A DNA stretch of 64,000 nucleotides from Andreprevotia sp. IGB-42 (GTDB lineage: Bacteria; Pseudomonadota; Gammaproteobacteria; Burkholderiales; Chitinibacteraceae): NCBI RefSeq assembly GCF_009848685.1, contig NZ_WXTX01000001.1, forward strand, positions 372,001-436,000, written 5' to 3'. The notes under the pieces were generated by a model that was not told the DNA's origin, made no database searches, and saw only the letters and a program-made list of their open reading frames with translations. Position numbers and translations under genes: made by a program. Shown piece after piece: positions 49,488-57,717 of this stretch; positions within the stretch are counted from its first letter, which is position 1, and every line of letters begins with the position of its first letter.

Positions 49488-49589
49488 ATGGACCGAGAGC
49501 GCATCGGCATGCTCACCGGTGGCCTGCGGCCACAGATCAACACGCGGCCGGATCAGGTTCAGCCGGATATCTACCGGGACATGCAGTGA
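49488..49589 (+). CDS. Possible 33-residue leader peptide
   Basis: A strong site AAGGAGG (49470-49476) precedes two ATGs: 49484 (a 45-codon frame) and 49488 (a 33-codon frame with normal codon bias, MDRERIGMLTGGLRPQ...). The next large gene starts only at 49624. Either small frame could be translated. The strong site would otherwise serve nothing, unless the large gene uses the GTG at 49519. Confidence 0.3.
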   Translation: MDRERIGMLTGGLRPQINTRPDQVQPDIYRDMQ

Positions 49590-49623
49590 ATACGCGGCCT
49601 CCGGCACGCAAGCAAGGTTGACC

Positions 49624-51663
49624 ATGGCATCCATCACAAGCCGCGCGCAGCGCACCCACACGCTGGCCGACCTGCTGGCGCAAAGCCCGGATCGCAGCGA
49701 TATGCTGGCCAGCCCACGCATGGCAAACGCATGTGTGGAGGCCATGCTCACGGTCTGGCTTGCAGCGGAAGCCACCGGCACGCTCGACCTGCGGCAACCG
49801 CTGCAGATTCTGGATCTGGCGCCCGGACACGGGCGGCTGGCCGCCCAGGTGTTGCCGCGCCTGCACCGACGGCTCAATGACATCGGCCGAGCCCACTGGC
49901 AATTCCAGTACATTGCGCAGGCCGAAGCAACCATGCATGCCGCGCAATTGCTTGCGCACCCGCAGCTCGCGCCCTGGCAGCAGCACGGCGGCTTCAGCGC
50001 CCAAGCCGATGCAATCGGGCTGGTACAAGCCGGAAACCCGCTGGCGGTATTGGCCGCCGGTGCATTTGGCCGCCGCGAACCGGCCTGGTGGGGCATCCAT
50101 CACGCCAATCGCCTGCGCGGTCAGTTGCAAGTGATGCCGGGTGATCAGGATGGCCAGTATCTGCTGCGTTGTGACTGGACTAGCTGCAATACGGCCTTGC
50201 CGAGGCTAGCCGGTGTGGCTGAACTACTCGATTTCTACCGGCATGCGCTCTACAGCGCTGCCTTTCCGCTCCCCGAGCATGCGCTCGGGCAACTGGCCGA
50301 CCTGATCGCAGCCACAGAGGGGCGTTACCTGCTGGTGGCACTGGATCATGGCGTAGCAGACCTCAACGAAATCCGCGTTGGCGCGCTCAATCCGCCATCA
50401 CACTGGCAGGTGGGCGTGAGTGGCTTGGGCGTCAATTTCCATGCGCTGTCGTATTGGCAAAGCCAGCTTGGCGCAGCGGTGCATACACTGCCGCGCCAAG
50501 GCAGCAGCCCGCTGCTGCAATTGGCCTGGCGTGATAACGCCAGCCCTGAGCAGATCAGCGTTGCCGCAGTGCTTGAGTATGCCGCTGCGGCGCAACCGGC
50601 CGAGCAGATCGCGCTGATCGAAGCCGCGCAGTCCATGCCTCCCAGCCTGGCCTTGCTACGCGCCAGCGTGCACGATCCCTTCGTGCTGGCGCCCATGCTG
50701 CCCGCCTTGCTGGAAAACACACCGGCAGACCAACTGGCGTGGCAACAGGCGCTGGCGGCAACGTGGCAAAACAATCTGGCACTGCCGCTGGAGGCCAGTT
50801 TCAGCCTCGATCTGGCCAATCTTGCCGCCAGGTTGGGGCAGTACGGATTGGCACGTGCGGTTTTGCGCCATATCGACGGGCTGGCCGGGGTGACCAAGCC
50901 ACTGCAAGCAGCTGCGTTATGCGGGCTGGCAGAGGTGGAATGCCATACAGGGCGCAGCCACCTCGCCCTGCCGCTATTGCAACGGGCGATGGTGCTGACA
51001 CCCGATTGCACCACAACGCATGCGCGTCATGCCGCGCTGGCCGCCCGGCTCGGGATCCGGCAGCAGCGGGGCTGGGCACCGCCCGCAGATGAAGGTGACG
51101 ACATGCTGGTGCTGGAGCCACTCGATGACGCACATGCCAGTGCTTTTTTTCACCAATACCGTGATCCGCAAATCGCTGCACTGACATTGCTGGATGAGTT
51201 TGCACACATCGACGAGGTGGTGGCATGGATAAGCGGGCCAGCAACACAATCCGGCCAGCAGCACTTCGCCATCATGCACCGGGATGCGGCCTTTGTCGGC
51301 GTATTGGGGCTGACCTGCCAGAATGGCGCCGGCTATTTTCATTTCTGGATCGGGACGGATTTCCAAGGGCGGGGGCTGGGCCCGCGCGCAGCCCGGCTGC
51401 TGCTGGACAGCCCTCAGGTGCAGTGCCTGGATGTGCTGTATACCTCGGTGCTGGCAGGCAATTTGCGCTCGCGGCGGGTGCTGGAGCAACTGGGGTGGTT
51501 GCCCCTGCCGAGCAAGGCATTGCCACCGGATGACGACATGCTGTTCTTCCACTACCCGCTGGCTACCGTCATCGATACAACGCAGTTGCATGTGCGCTTG
51601 CTGGCCTTGTGTGCGCAGACGGACAGCGCCTTCCGGTTTGCACCGCAAGGGGTAGGTACATGA
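49624..51663 (+). CDS. Methyltransferase-like / helical-repeat / GNAT protein
   Basis: This 679-residue protein is a probable fusion. Residues about 1-210 resemble a class I SAM-dependent methyltransferase, with motif I LDLAPGHGRLA near residue 65. Residues about 330-500 are helical with TPR-like repeats (RLGQYGLARAVLRHIDG; GLAEVECHTGRSHLALPLLQRAM). Residues about 515-660 are a RimJ/RimL-type GNAT acetyltransferase with the acetyl-CoA loop QGRGLGPRAA near 610. An in-frame GTG at 49519 would add 35 unconserved-looking residues. Its stop overlaps the next start (ATGA), tying it to the deaminase-like gene. It may modify or escort that protein, or be cargo itself (inference). Confidence 0.75.
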   Translation: MASITSRAQRTHTLADLLAQSPDRSDMLASPRMANACVEAMLTVWLAAEATGTLDLRQPLQILDLAPGHGRLAAQVLPRLHRRLNDIGRAHWQFQYIAQAEATMHAAQLLAHPQLAPWQQHGGFSAQADAIGLVQAGNPLAVLAAGAFGRREPAWWGIHHANRLRGQLQVMPGDQDGQYLLRCDWTSCNTALPRLAGVAELLDFYRHALYSAAFPLPEHALGQLADLIAATEGRYLLVALDHGVADLNEIRVGALNPPSHWQVGVSGLGVNFHALSYWQSQLGAAVHTLPRQGSSPLLQLAWRDNASPEQISVAAVLEYAAAAQPAEQIALIEAAQSMPPSLALLRASVHDPFVLAPMLPALLENTPADQLAWQQALAATWQNNLALPLEASFSLDLANLAARLGQYGLARAVLRHIDGLAGVTKPLQAAALCGLAEVECHTGRSHLALPLLQRAMVLTPDCTTTHARHAALAARLGIRQQRGWAPPADEGDDMLVLEPLDDAHASAFFHQYRDPQIAALTLLDEFAHIDEVVAWISGPATQSGQQHFAIMHRDAAFVGVLGLTCQNGAGYFHFWIGTDFQGRGLGPRAARLLLDSPQVQCLDVLYTSVLAGNLRSRRVLEQLGWLPLPSKALPPDDDMLFFHYPLATVIDTTQLHVRLLALCAQTDSAFRFAPQGVGT

Positions 51664-52772
51664 GCGCGAGCCCCCGGAAAAAGGATGCGCCTCTTGGCAA
51701 GCCAGCGTCCACCAACCTGAAAAAAAGGAGTGCTCCGCTCGACGGGAAAAATGATAGCGATGAAAATGCCCGGAAGAAGGTGAAGACGCCACAGGCATCC
51801 ACCTCGTCACAGCACAGCGTCAACGAGCTGGTGCGGCCCACGTTGACCTTCCAGCACCCGATGCTCCAGCTGCGCCCGGATACCGGTCCGGGTTTGCAAT
51901 ACCATCACCTGAGCACCCAGCAATTCAGCGATGTGCATGCATTTCAGGAGTACGAGAAAAGCACCGGGCTGACGGTGCCGTCCGGCGTAACACGTGACTG
52001 GAGCGGCAACAATGCCCCCACCGCCGTCACCCTGTCGCGCCGGGGCTCGATCAGCGGCCATACCATGCGCAACGATGGCGGCATCGATGCCTTCCGCTTC
52101 CACTCGCTGCCTACCAGCGAAGCCATGGCCACGCACGACGGCGATCTGAGCCATTTCATGGGCAGCTACGAGCAATCAGCCAATACCATCATCAGCAAGG
52201 CCACCAACTCCGCCGGCAACAAGGAAACCGTGAACGCGGTACTGGCCGATCATGTCAGGATGGATTACGAACCGGACAAGGGCTTCGTGCCTTCAAGGGT
52301 CACGCACGGCAGCGGCTTTTCGGGCAAGGCAATCCACAGCTCGCACAACGACGACGCGTTGCCGCTGTATCAACCCAGCGTCGATCAGCTCAAACGCGAT
52401 GGCAAATCGGTTACGCCTTCGCAGGCGTTCCATTCCGAACCGATGATGACATCGCTGGACAATCAGTATCGCAGCCAGCAAGGCTGGCCCGAATTGCACG
52501 ATGACCGCAGCATGTTCTCGATGGTAACCAGTGCGCCTAACCAGGTGTGCTTCAACTGCGGCCGCATGTTGCATCACGAAACACCGCAGGACAGCGTGAC
52601 TTCGGGCATGCCAGGCGTGCCCTTCGGCGGGCAGAAACCCGGTGCGATGCCAATCAGCGATAAACGCAACAGCACCGTGGTGCGTGCCACGCCTTTGAGC
52701 GAGCTGGTAAAGTCGCCGACGAACACGAGTGAGGTAGGCGCCCTGTTCAAAGCTTTCCCCAACTTCAAATGA
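51660..52772 (+). CDS. Candidate deaminase-fold toxin
   Basis: This 370-residue protein is coupled to the upstream gene by ATGA. The C-terminal part carries the zinc-site pattern of nucleic-acid/nucleotide deaminases: HSE (258-260) in PSQAFHSEPMM and VCFNC (Cys297, Cys300) in NQVCFNCGRML, 39 residues apart. The order H-x-E ... C-x-x-C matches bacterial toxin deaminases such as DddA and SsdA, though the usual Pro before the first Cys is absent. The N-terminus is Lys/Arg-rich and disordered (KKR at 21-23, RKKVK at 38-42), resembling a bipartite nuclear signal. No signal peptide is seen. It is the last gene of the type VI region, and I see no immunity gene after it. The family assignment rests on motifs only. 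Confidence 0.65.
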   Translation: MSASPRKKDAPLGKPASTNLKKRSAPLDGKNDSDENARKKVKTPQASTSSQHSVNELVRPTLTFQHPMLQLRPDTGPGLQYHHLSTQQFSDVHAFQEYEKSTGLTVPSGVTRDWSGNNAPTAVTLSRRGSISGHTMRNDGGIDAFRFHSLPTSEAMATHDGDLSHFMGSYEQSANTIISKATNSAGNKETVNAVLADHVRMDYEPDKGFVPSRVTHGSGFSGKAIHSSHNDDALPLYQPSVDQLKRDGKSVTPSQAFHSEPMMTSLDNQYRSQQGWPELHDDRSMFSMVTSAPNQVCFNCGRMLHHETPQDSVTSGMPGVPFGGQKPGAMPISDKRNSTVVRATPLSELVKSPTNTSEVGALFKAFPNFK

Positions 52773-53242
52773 TGCCCCGGGGGGCCCGGATATCCTGTCG
52801 ATGCAGCCGGTTCAAACAGGGCTTGCCCCGGCCTTGCCTGTAATACCAGCGCGCTTGATGATTACCCATGATGGAGCCGGCTTATTCCCGGCGCGATATC
52901 CGATTCGAAAATCGCGATGCCAAGCTCTGCATCGGGCCTGCCACCTTCTTTCATGCACCAGCTATCAATTCCCCGCTATCTGCATAAGGGGAAGACTGTA
53001 GTCGTTTCACCTTGGCGTGCTGACGACATGCCTGTCATGTACGCTATGCACGCTATCTGGCGATACGTGTTTGCATGCGAGCCGAATCGCCGGCTTTGCC
53101 ACGAGCGGCAAACGGCAAATCAAATGGCGTTTATCCATGCCGGTGCGTATGGTCAGAGGCGGCATCGCGAGAAGCCATCACCATCACGATGCATCAAATA
53201 CCCGCAAGCATAGCCATCAGTCGCGGAAGCTGCCCAAATGAC
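52773..53242. other. Intergenic after the type VI region; no immunity gene seen
   Basis: Several short frames exist on the plus strand (within 52801-53240) but lack ribosome binding sites and family features, and their composition looks random. No terminator for the type VI operon is obvious here. Confidence 0.45.
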
Positions 53243-53262
53243 AAAACCCTCCGAAGAGGGTT
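53243..53262 (-). terminator. Terminator of the H-NS-like gene
   Basis: AACCCTC and GAGGGTT form a perfect 7-bp stem with a CGAA loop (UUCG on the transcribed strand). On the minus strand it is followed by TTGTC. It lies 25 bases past the stop. Confidence 0.8.
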
Positions 53263-53286
53263 CCATTATTCGCTGATACCAGCCAA

Positions 53287-53601
53287 TCAGATCTTGATCT
53301 GATCCAGCGTGCCACCCTTTGCCAAGTGATCAACAACCCACAATGGTTTGCGGCCGCGGCCGGTCCAGGTTGCCGACGCGTCAGCCGGGTTGCGGTACAG
53401 CGCAACGCCTGCTGTCTTGACAGGCTTGCTGCCTGCGGCGCCCAGCAGTTCGTTGATGTCGAAGCCACGCTCAGCAGCCAATGCCTTCAGCGCCTGCAGC
53501 GTATCGCGACGATCAGAAACCTGGCGTTCCGCGATGACCCGGACAATATCTTTTTGCAGTTGAAACAGCTCTGGAAGCGAATAGGCGGAAAGATCGGCCA
53601 T
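53287..53601 (-). CDS. H-NS-family nucleoid protein
   Basis: This 104-residue protein has an N-terminal coiled-coil oligomerisation region (about 5-50) and the C-terminal H-NS DNA-binding signature YRNPADASATWTGRGRKPLWV. H-NS proteins silence AT-rich and horizontally acquired DNA, including type VI clusters in several bacteria. It converges on the type VI region with its own terminator. Confidence 0.93.
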   Translation of the reverse strand: MADLSAYSLPELFQLQKDIVRVIAERQVSDRRDTLQALKALAAERGFDINELLGAAGSKPVKTAGVALYRNPADASATWTGRGRKPLWVVDHLAKGGTLDQIKI

Positions 53602-54137
53602 GGTTTAGTCCTTGAATGGGTGGATAGGATAAGGGGCCGGGCTACACAATGGCGTCAGATGTGATATCGCGCGCGCTGTGAAACCACCGGGCATGATTGG
53701 AAACTATACAAGATGAAGCGCATATTTGCCTAACAGCAATCTTGAATACTCAATACAACTACCGTGCATGATCATGATTGCCCCTAACCAATGATAGTGG
53801 GTCATGCATCGATATTGCAGTGTTTCAAATGGCAGTTGAACCGGTATTTTTTCCTGCCGGCTTGTTTCAGTGCCCAGAACAGCGCCACCGGTTGGCCCTC
53901 CAAGCTGCTGCATTGCCGCAATATTCATGCTTACATCGGGTTCAGTCATCAACCGGGATACCGCATGCATGGGTGAGCAATAGCCACGCGACGCATTTTC
54001 ATGTCGCAACGATGCCAGTGCCTTGCCTGTGTGCATCGCCACCGTGTTGCAGACGCTTGCAGATGCAGGGAACGCTGCCTATATGGCACTCTGTGCTGCC
54101 CGGTGCCGGACAGCAAGCGCAGGCATGAAAAATATAC
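53602..54137. other. Intergenic upstream of the H-NS-like gene
   Basis: These roughly 540 bases are visibly more AT-rich than the surroundings and must include the H-NS gene promoter. Short frames on both strands have no family features or binding sites. I see no RNA gene. Confidence 0.4.
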
Positions 54138-54184
54138 TTGCAAGAAAAGAACGATCGTTCTAGGATTGCCAGAACGATTGTTCT
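54138..54184 (+). promoter_or_regulatory. Promoter with two palindromic operators
   Basis: TTGCAA (54138-54143) and TAGGAT (54161-54166) are 17 bases apart, a sigma-70-type promoter. The perfect palindrome AGAACGATCGTTCT (54148-54161) fills the spacer. A second copy with one mismatch, AGAACGATTGTTCT (54171-54184), covers the likely start point; the centres are 23 bases apart. This is the layout of a repressor-controlled promoter, and TetR-family repressors often bind AACG-CGTT palindromes of this kind. No repressor gene is adjacent. Confidence 0.65.
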
Positions 54185-54198
54185 ACATGGAGTACGCC

Positions 54199-54468
54199 AT
54201 GACCACCGCACCCCGTTTTCGCTTTTCCGAATCTGCTGCAATCCGCAAACACGTGCTGCGCGTGCCGACCGAGCTGGTGGAACATCTGGTGAACCGCGCA
54301 GCGGATTCTGCCGCCGCCGGTGTTCGCTGGCTGCAGGCCGCAGATCTGGTCACCATGAGCGATACGCTGAAAGTAGAAGGCCAACGGCTGATGGGCATGT
54401 ATGTGTATATGGATGAAGCCGGCACTGTGACCGAAATCGGCTTGGCCCGCGCTGGCGCGCTGCACTGA
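54199..54468 (+). CDS. Small hypothetical protein under palindromic operators
   Basis: This 89-residue soluble protein (TAPRFRFSESAAIRKHVLRVP; RLMGMYVYMDEAGTVTEIGLARA) has no recognised family. The start at 54199 is chosen because GGAG lies six bases upstream; the ATG at 54187 would place the binding site inside the second operator. Its tightly regulated promoter suggests an induced role. It stands alone. Confidence 0.7.
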   Translation: MTTAPRFRFSESAAIRKHVLRVPTELVEHLVNRAADSAAAGVRWLQAADLVTMSDTLKVEGQRLMGMYVYMDEAGTVTEIGLARAGALH

Positions 54469-54480
54469 GTTGAAGTAATC

Positions 54481-54498
54481 GGCTGGCGTACGCCAGCC
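54481..54498 (+). terminator. Hairpin after the small gene
   Basis: GGCTGGCGTACGCCAGCC is a perfect 18-base palindrome, 12 bases past the stop. It has no T run, so it may be an RNA-stabilising hairpin or a weak terminator. The remaining stretch to 54748 has no supported gene. Confidence 0.45.
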
Positions 54499-54748
54499 CG
54501 CAGCAATTGGGCAAGACCATGCTGCGGCACACCCGTAGCGGGAAATTGCTGACAAAACCTTGCCGGCTGCGTTGTAGGGGCGGCGAACCGGGAACACCTG
54601 GCCGGAGAGAGACACGGAGCCTTGCGTGCCCCGCTCCTTGTGCTGCCTGCGTCTTCCGGGTCGGCCACGCGTTACGCGTTGCCGACCTCAACTCGCCAGC
54701 CGCGTTTCATCTCGTCTCGTTTGTTTGTAGCGCCAAACGCCAGGCATG

Positions 54749-54773
54749 AAAAAGGCGAGGCTTGCGCCCCGCC
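54749..54773 (-). terminator. Terminator of the encapsulin cluster
   Basis: GGCGAGGC and GCCCCGCC pair with one mismatch around TTGC. On the minus strand the hairpin is followed by TTTTTC. It lies about 48 bases beyond the cysteine desulfurase stop. Confidence 0.65.
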
Positions 54774-54820
54774 CGTTCCATCACTGCTGGCCCAGTCTGG
54801 CGGCCGGCAGCTTCATGCCA

Positions 54821-56602
54821 TCAGCGCCGTGCCAAGCGGCGCACCACTGCCACCATGCGATCGATTTCCTCGCAGGTGTTGTAGAACGCCAGCGATGGCC
54901 GCACGGTGGCTTCAACCCCGAAGCGGCGCAGGATAGGCTGCGCGCAATGGTGGCCGGAGCGCACCGCGATGCCCTCGTTGTTGAGTGCGTGGCCGACTTC
55001 TTCCGTCTTGTAGCCCTGCAGCACGAACGACGCCACGCTGGCCTTGTGGTGTGCAGTACCGATCAGGCGCAAGCCCGGAATGGCACGCAAGCCATGAGTG
55101 GCGTATTCCAGCAGTGCATGCTCGTATGCGGCGATGTTTTCCATGCCCAGTTGCTCGACGTAATCGATGGCAGCACCCAGGCCTACCGCATCTGCGATAT
55201 TGCCCGTGCCGGCCTCGAAACGCGCCGGTGCACCGTGGTACACGGTCCGCTCGAAAGTGACATCCGCGATCATGTTGCCGCCGCCCTGCCATGGCGGCAT
55301 CTGATCCAGTATCGCTTTCTTGCCGTACACCACGCCGATGCCGGTCGGCCCGAATACCTTATGGCCGGAGAATACATAGAAATCCGCATCCATCGCCTGC
55401 ACGTTCACCCGCAGGTGCGATACCGCCTGCGCGCCATCCACCAGTACCTTGGCACCCACGCTATGCGCCAGCGCCACGATCTCGTTCACTGGCGTGATGG
55501 TGCCCAGTGCATTCGATACCTGCGTGATGGCCACCAGCCTGGTACGGCTGCCCAGCAGCTTGCGGTATTCATCAAGCTGGATCTGCCCGGTGTCGTCCAC
55601 CGGAATCACGCGGATCTTTGCGCCCTTTTCTGCCGCCAGTTGCTGCCATGGCACGATGTTGGCGTGGTGCTCCAGGTTGGAAACGATGATCTCGTCGCCA
55701 GCGCCGATATTGGCCGCCCCCCAGCTCTTGGCCACCAGGTTGATGGCCTCGGTAGCGCCGCGAACGAAAATGATCTCGTCCGGCGATGCCGCACCCAGAA
55801 AACGCGTGACCTTCTGCCGTGCCGCCTCGTAGGCATCCGTAGCCCGCGCTGCCAGCTCGTGCGCGGCACGGTGGATGTTGGAGTTCTCATGCGCGTAGAA
55901 GTACGCCAGCCGGTCGATCACCGATTGCGGCTTGTGCGTGGTGGCAGCGTTGTCGAACCACACCAGTTGCTTACCGTTTACCCGCTCTTGCAGAATGGGG
56001 AAATCACGGCGCACCAGGTTCACATCGATGCTGGGGCTGCTGGCGGCATGCGGTGCTGCTGCAGGTTGCTGGCGTGTGGCGGCGGTATCCAGAAAATAGA
56101 AATGCCCGCTGTTGCCTGCCGGCGCCGATGCTGGCGAGCGATGATCGATTTCCGCCAGCAACGCACGCAACGCTGCATCTCCGGGGAAACCGAATGGCTG
56201 CGCAACCACCTGATTAGGCACTGCTACATCGGCATGGGCCGGATAACCGTTGCCTTGATCAAGGAAGTAAAACGGCGACGATGCCGCAGGGGCCGACGGC
56301 GCACCCACACCCGGCAATGCGGCTGCATAACCCTCCGGCACGCCGGGGTTGGCTGCGCTGCTGCGTGGCACGCCAGCGCCTGCCGGTGCCTCGGCAGGTG
56401 GCGCCACCGGCGCCAGCGTGGGCGAACCGCTGCCCAGCACAATGGCCGGTTCGGCCGCACGGGGCGGCGTCAAGCGGTTGCGCAGGCTATCCAGCGGATC
56501 ACCCGGCAAGGCCGCGAAAAATTCGCCAGCCATTTGCGCCAAGCTCAGCTCATCCGGCAAGCCTGCCGGAACCGCCTCACTTGTAAGTGTCTGGATAGTC
56601 AT
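54821..56602 (-). CDS. Encapsulin cargo cysteine desulfurase
   Basis: This 593-residue protein is the cargo enzyme of family 2A encapsulins. Residues 1-190 are a disordered Ala/Pro-rich cargo-loading extension with the short helix LAQMAGEFFAAL (21-32) and two FYFLD motifs (111-115 and 168-172). Residues about 191-593 are a SufS-type PLP fold (NLVRRDFPILQERVNG; DNAATTHKPQ), with PLP Lys415 in SGHKVFGPTG and catalytic Cys553 in RSGHHCAQP. It releases sulfur from cysteine to form a persulfide or stored sulfur inside the shell. The start overlaps the encapsulin gene by 26 bases, so the two are coupled. Confidence 0.95.
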   Translation of the reverse strand: MTIQTLTSEAVPAGLPDELSLAQMAGEFFAALPGDPLDSLRNRLTPPRAAEPAIVLGSGSPTLAPVAPPAEAPAGAGVPRSSAANPGVPEGYAAALPGVGAPSAPAASSPFYFLDQGNGYPAHADVAVPNQVVAQPFGFPGDAALRALLAEIDHRSPASAPAGNSGHFYFLDTAATRQQPAAAPHAASSPSIDVNLVRRDFPILQERVNGKQLVWFDNAATTHKPQSVIDRLAYFYAHENSNIHRAAHELAARATDAYEAARQKVTRFLGAASPDEIIFVRGATEAINLVAKSWGAANIGAGDEIIVSNLEHHANIVPWQQLAAEKGAKIRVIPVDDTGQIQLDEYRKLLGSRTRLVAITQVSNALGTITPVNEIVALAHSVGAKVLVDGAQAVSHLRVNVQAMDADFYVFSGHKVFGPTGIGVVYGKKAILDQMPPWQGGGNMIADVTFERTVYHGAPARFEAGTGNIADAVGLGAAIDYVEQLGMENIAAYEHALLEYATHGLRAIPGLRLIGTAHHKASVASFVLQGYKTEEVGHALNNEGIAVRSGHHCAQPILRRFGVEATVRPSLAFYNTCEEIDRMVAVVRRLARR

Positions 56603-57506
56603 GATACTTGCCGATCTCCACGTCTTCCAGAACAGCCAGTGCGTCATCCGACAGCACGGCCAGCGAGCAATACAGCGAGATCAGGTACGACGCGATGGCG
56701 TTGCGGTTGATCCCCATGAAACGCACCGACAGGCCCGGGCTCTGTTCGCCGGCAAGGCCGGGCTGGAACAGGCCGATCACGCCCTGGCGCTTTTCGCCAC
56801 TGCGGATCAGCAGGATCTTGGTCTTGCCATCTTCAACCGGTACCTTGTCCGACGGCACCAGCGGAATACCGCGCCAGGTGAGGAACTGCGAACCGAACAG
56901 GCTGACTGTCGGCGGCGGCACGCCACGGCGGGTGCATTCACGGCCGAAGGCGGCAATGGCCAGCGGGTGGGTCAGGAAGAAGCCCGGCTCTTTCCACACC
57001 TTGGTGATCAGGTCGTCCATGTCATCCGGTGTGGGTGCGCCTGTCAGGGTGGACAAACGCTGCTCGTCGGCCACATTGGCCAGCAGGCCGTAATCCGGGT
57101 TGTTGATCAGTTCGCTTTCCTGGCGTTCCTTGATCGTTTCGATCGTCAGGCGCAGTTGCTCCTTGATCTGGTCATGCGGGCTGGAATACAGGTCGGAAAT
57201 GCGCGTGTGCACGTCCAGCACGGTGGTCACCGCGTTGAGGAAGTATTCGCGCGGCTGCTCTTCGTAATCGACAAACGTGGACGGCAGCTCGGATTCGTCA
57301 CGCTGCGAGCAGGCAACGCGCACGTCACGCGGGTTCTTGACCTTGTTCAGGCGGTAGATACCTGCTTCAACCGGTTGCCATTGCAACAGGTGGGTAAGCC
57401 AGCGCGGGGTGATGATGGAAAGTTGCGGTGCCGTTTTGGTGGCATTCGCCAGCTGGCGGGCGGCGTTATCGCCAAGGGCCAGTTGTGCGTCGTTCTGGGC
57501 GGACAT
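56577..57506 (-). CDS. Family 2A encapsulin shell protein (SrpI-like)
   Basis: This 309-residue HK97-fold shell protein self-assembles into an icosahedral nanocompartment. Conserved segments include RWLTHLLQWQPVEAGIYRLNKV near the start and FLTHPLAIAAFGRECTRRGV, GLSVRFMGINRNAIASYLISLYCS toward the C-terminus. The start at 57506 follows GAGGAG; a GTG three codons earlier sits in that site. It immediately precedes its cargo gene. The 57507-57717 spacer is AT-rich and probably has the promoter, perhaps under the neighbouring XRE regulator. Confidence 0.95.
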   Translation of the reverse strand: MSAQNDAQLALGDNAARQLANATKTAPQLSIITPRWLTHLLQWQPVEAGIYRLNKVKNPRDVRVACSQRDESELPSTFVDYEEQPREYFLNAVTTVLDVHTRISDLYSSPHDQIKEQLRLTIETIKERQESELINNPDYGLLANVADEQRLSTLTGAPTPDDMDDLITKVWKEPGFFLTHPLAIAAFGRECTRRGVPPPTVSLFGSQFLTWRGIPLVPSDKVPVEDGKTKILLIRSGEKRQGVIGLFQPGLAGEQSPGLSVRFMGINRNAIASYLISLYCSLAVLSDDALAVLEDVEIGKYHDYPDTYK

Positions 57507-57717
57507 TAAAACCACTCCTCAAGTTGAACAAAAAAGTAATAAGCAAATATCTTCTGAGTCTTAAGGGCGATCAACATGCTATCGCCACCAATGCACTGCG
57601 CCAGCGGTGAAATGAAAGAAAAACAGCGCTTTCAGCGCAATTTGGCTGCGCGCGAGCCCGCCTATCCTCGTAAGGAAGGCAAGCGGCAACGGTGTGAAGA
57701 TCAGAACGACAGCGGGA

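Noticed and set aside
52801-53240. Plus-strand frames as an immunity gene
   Set aside because: They lack binding sites, overlap in several frames equally well, and have random-looking composition.
53704-54128. Overlapping frames on both strands between the H-NS-like gene and the small gene
   Set aside because: Neither strand has a ribosome binding site or recognisable domain; the region is AT-rich regulatory DNA.
54148-54184. GAAC-N4-GTTC palindromes as SOS/LexA boxes
   Set aside because: That box belongs to Gram-positive LexA; betaproteobacterial LexA sites are CTGT-N8-ACAG. The gene also shows no DNA-repair features.
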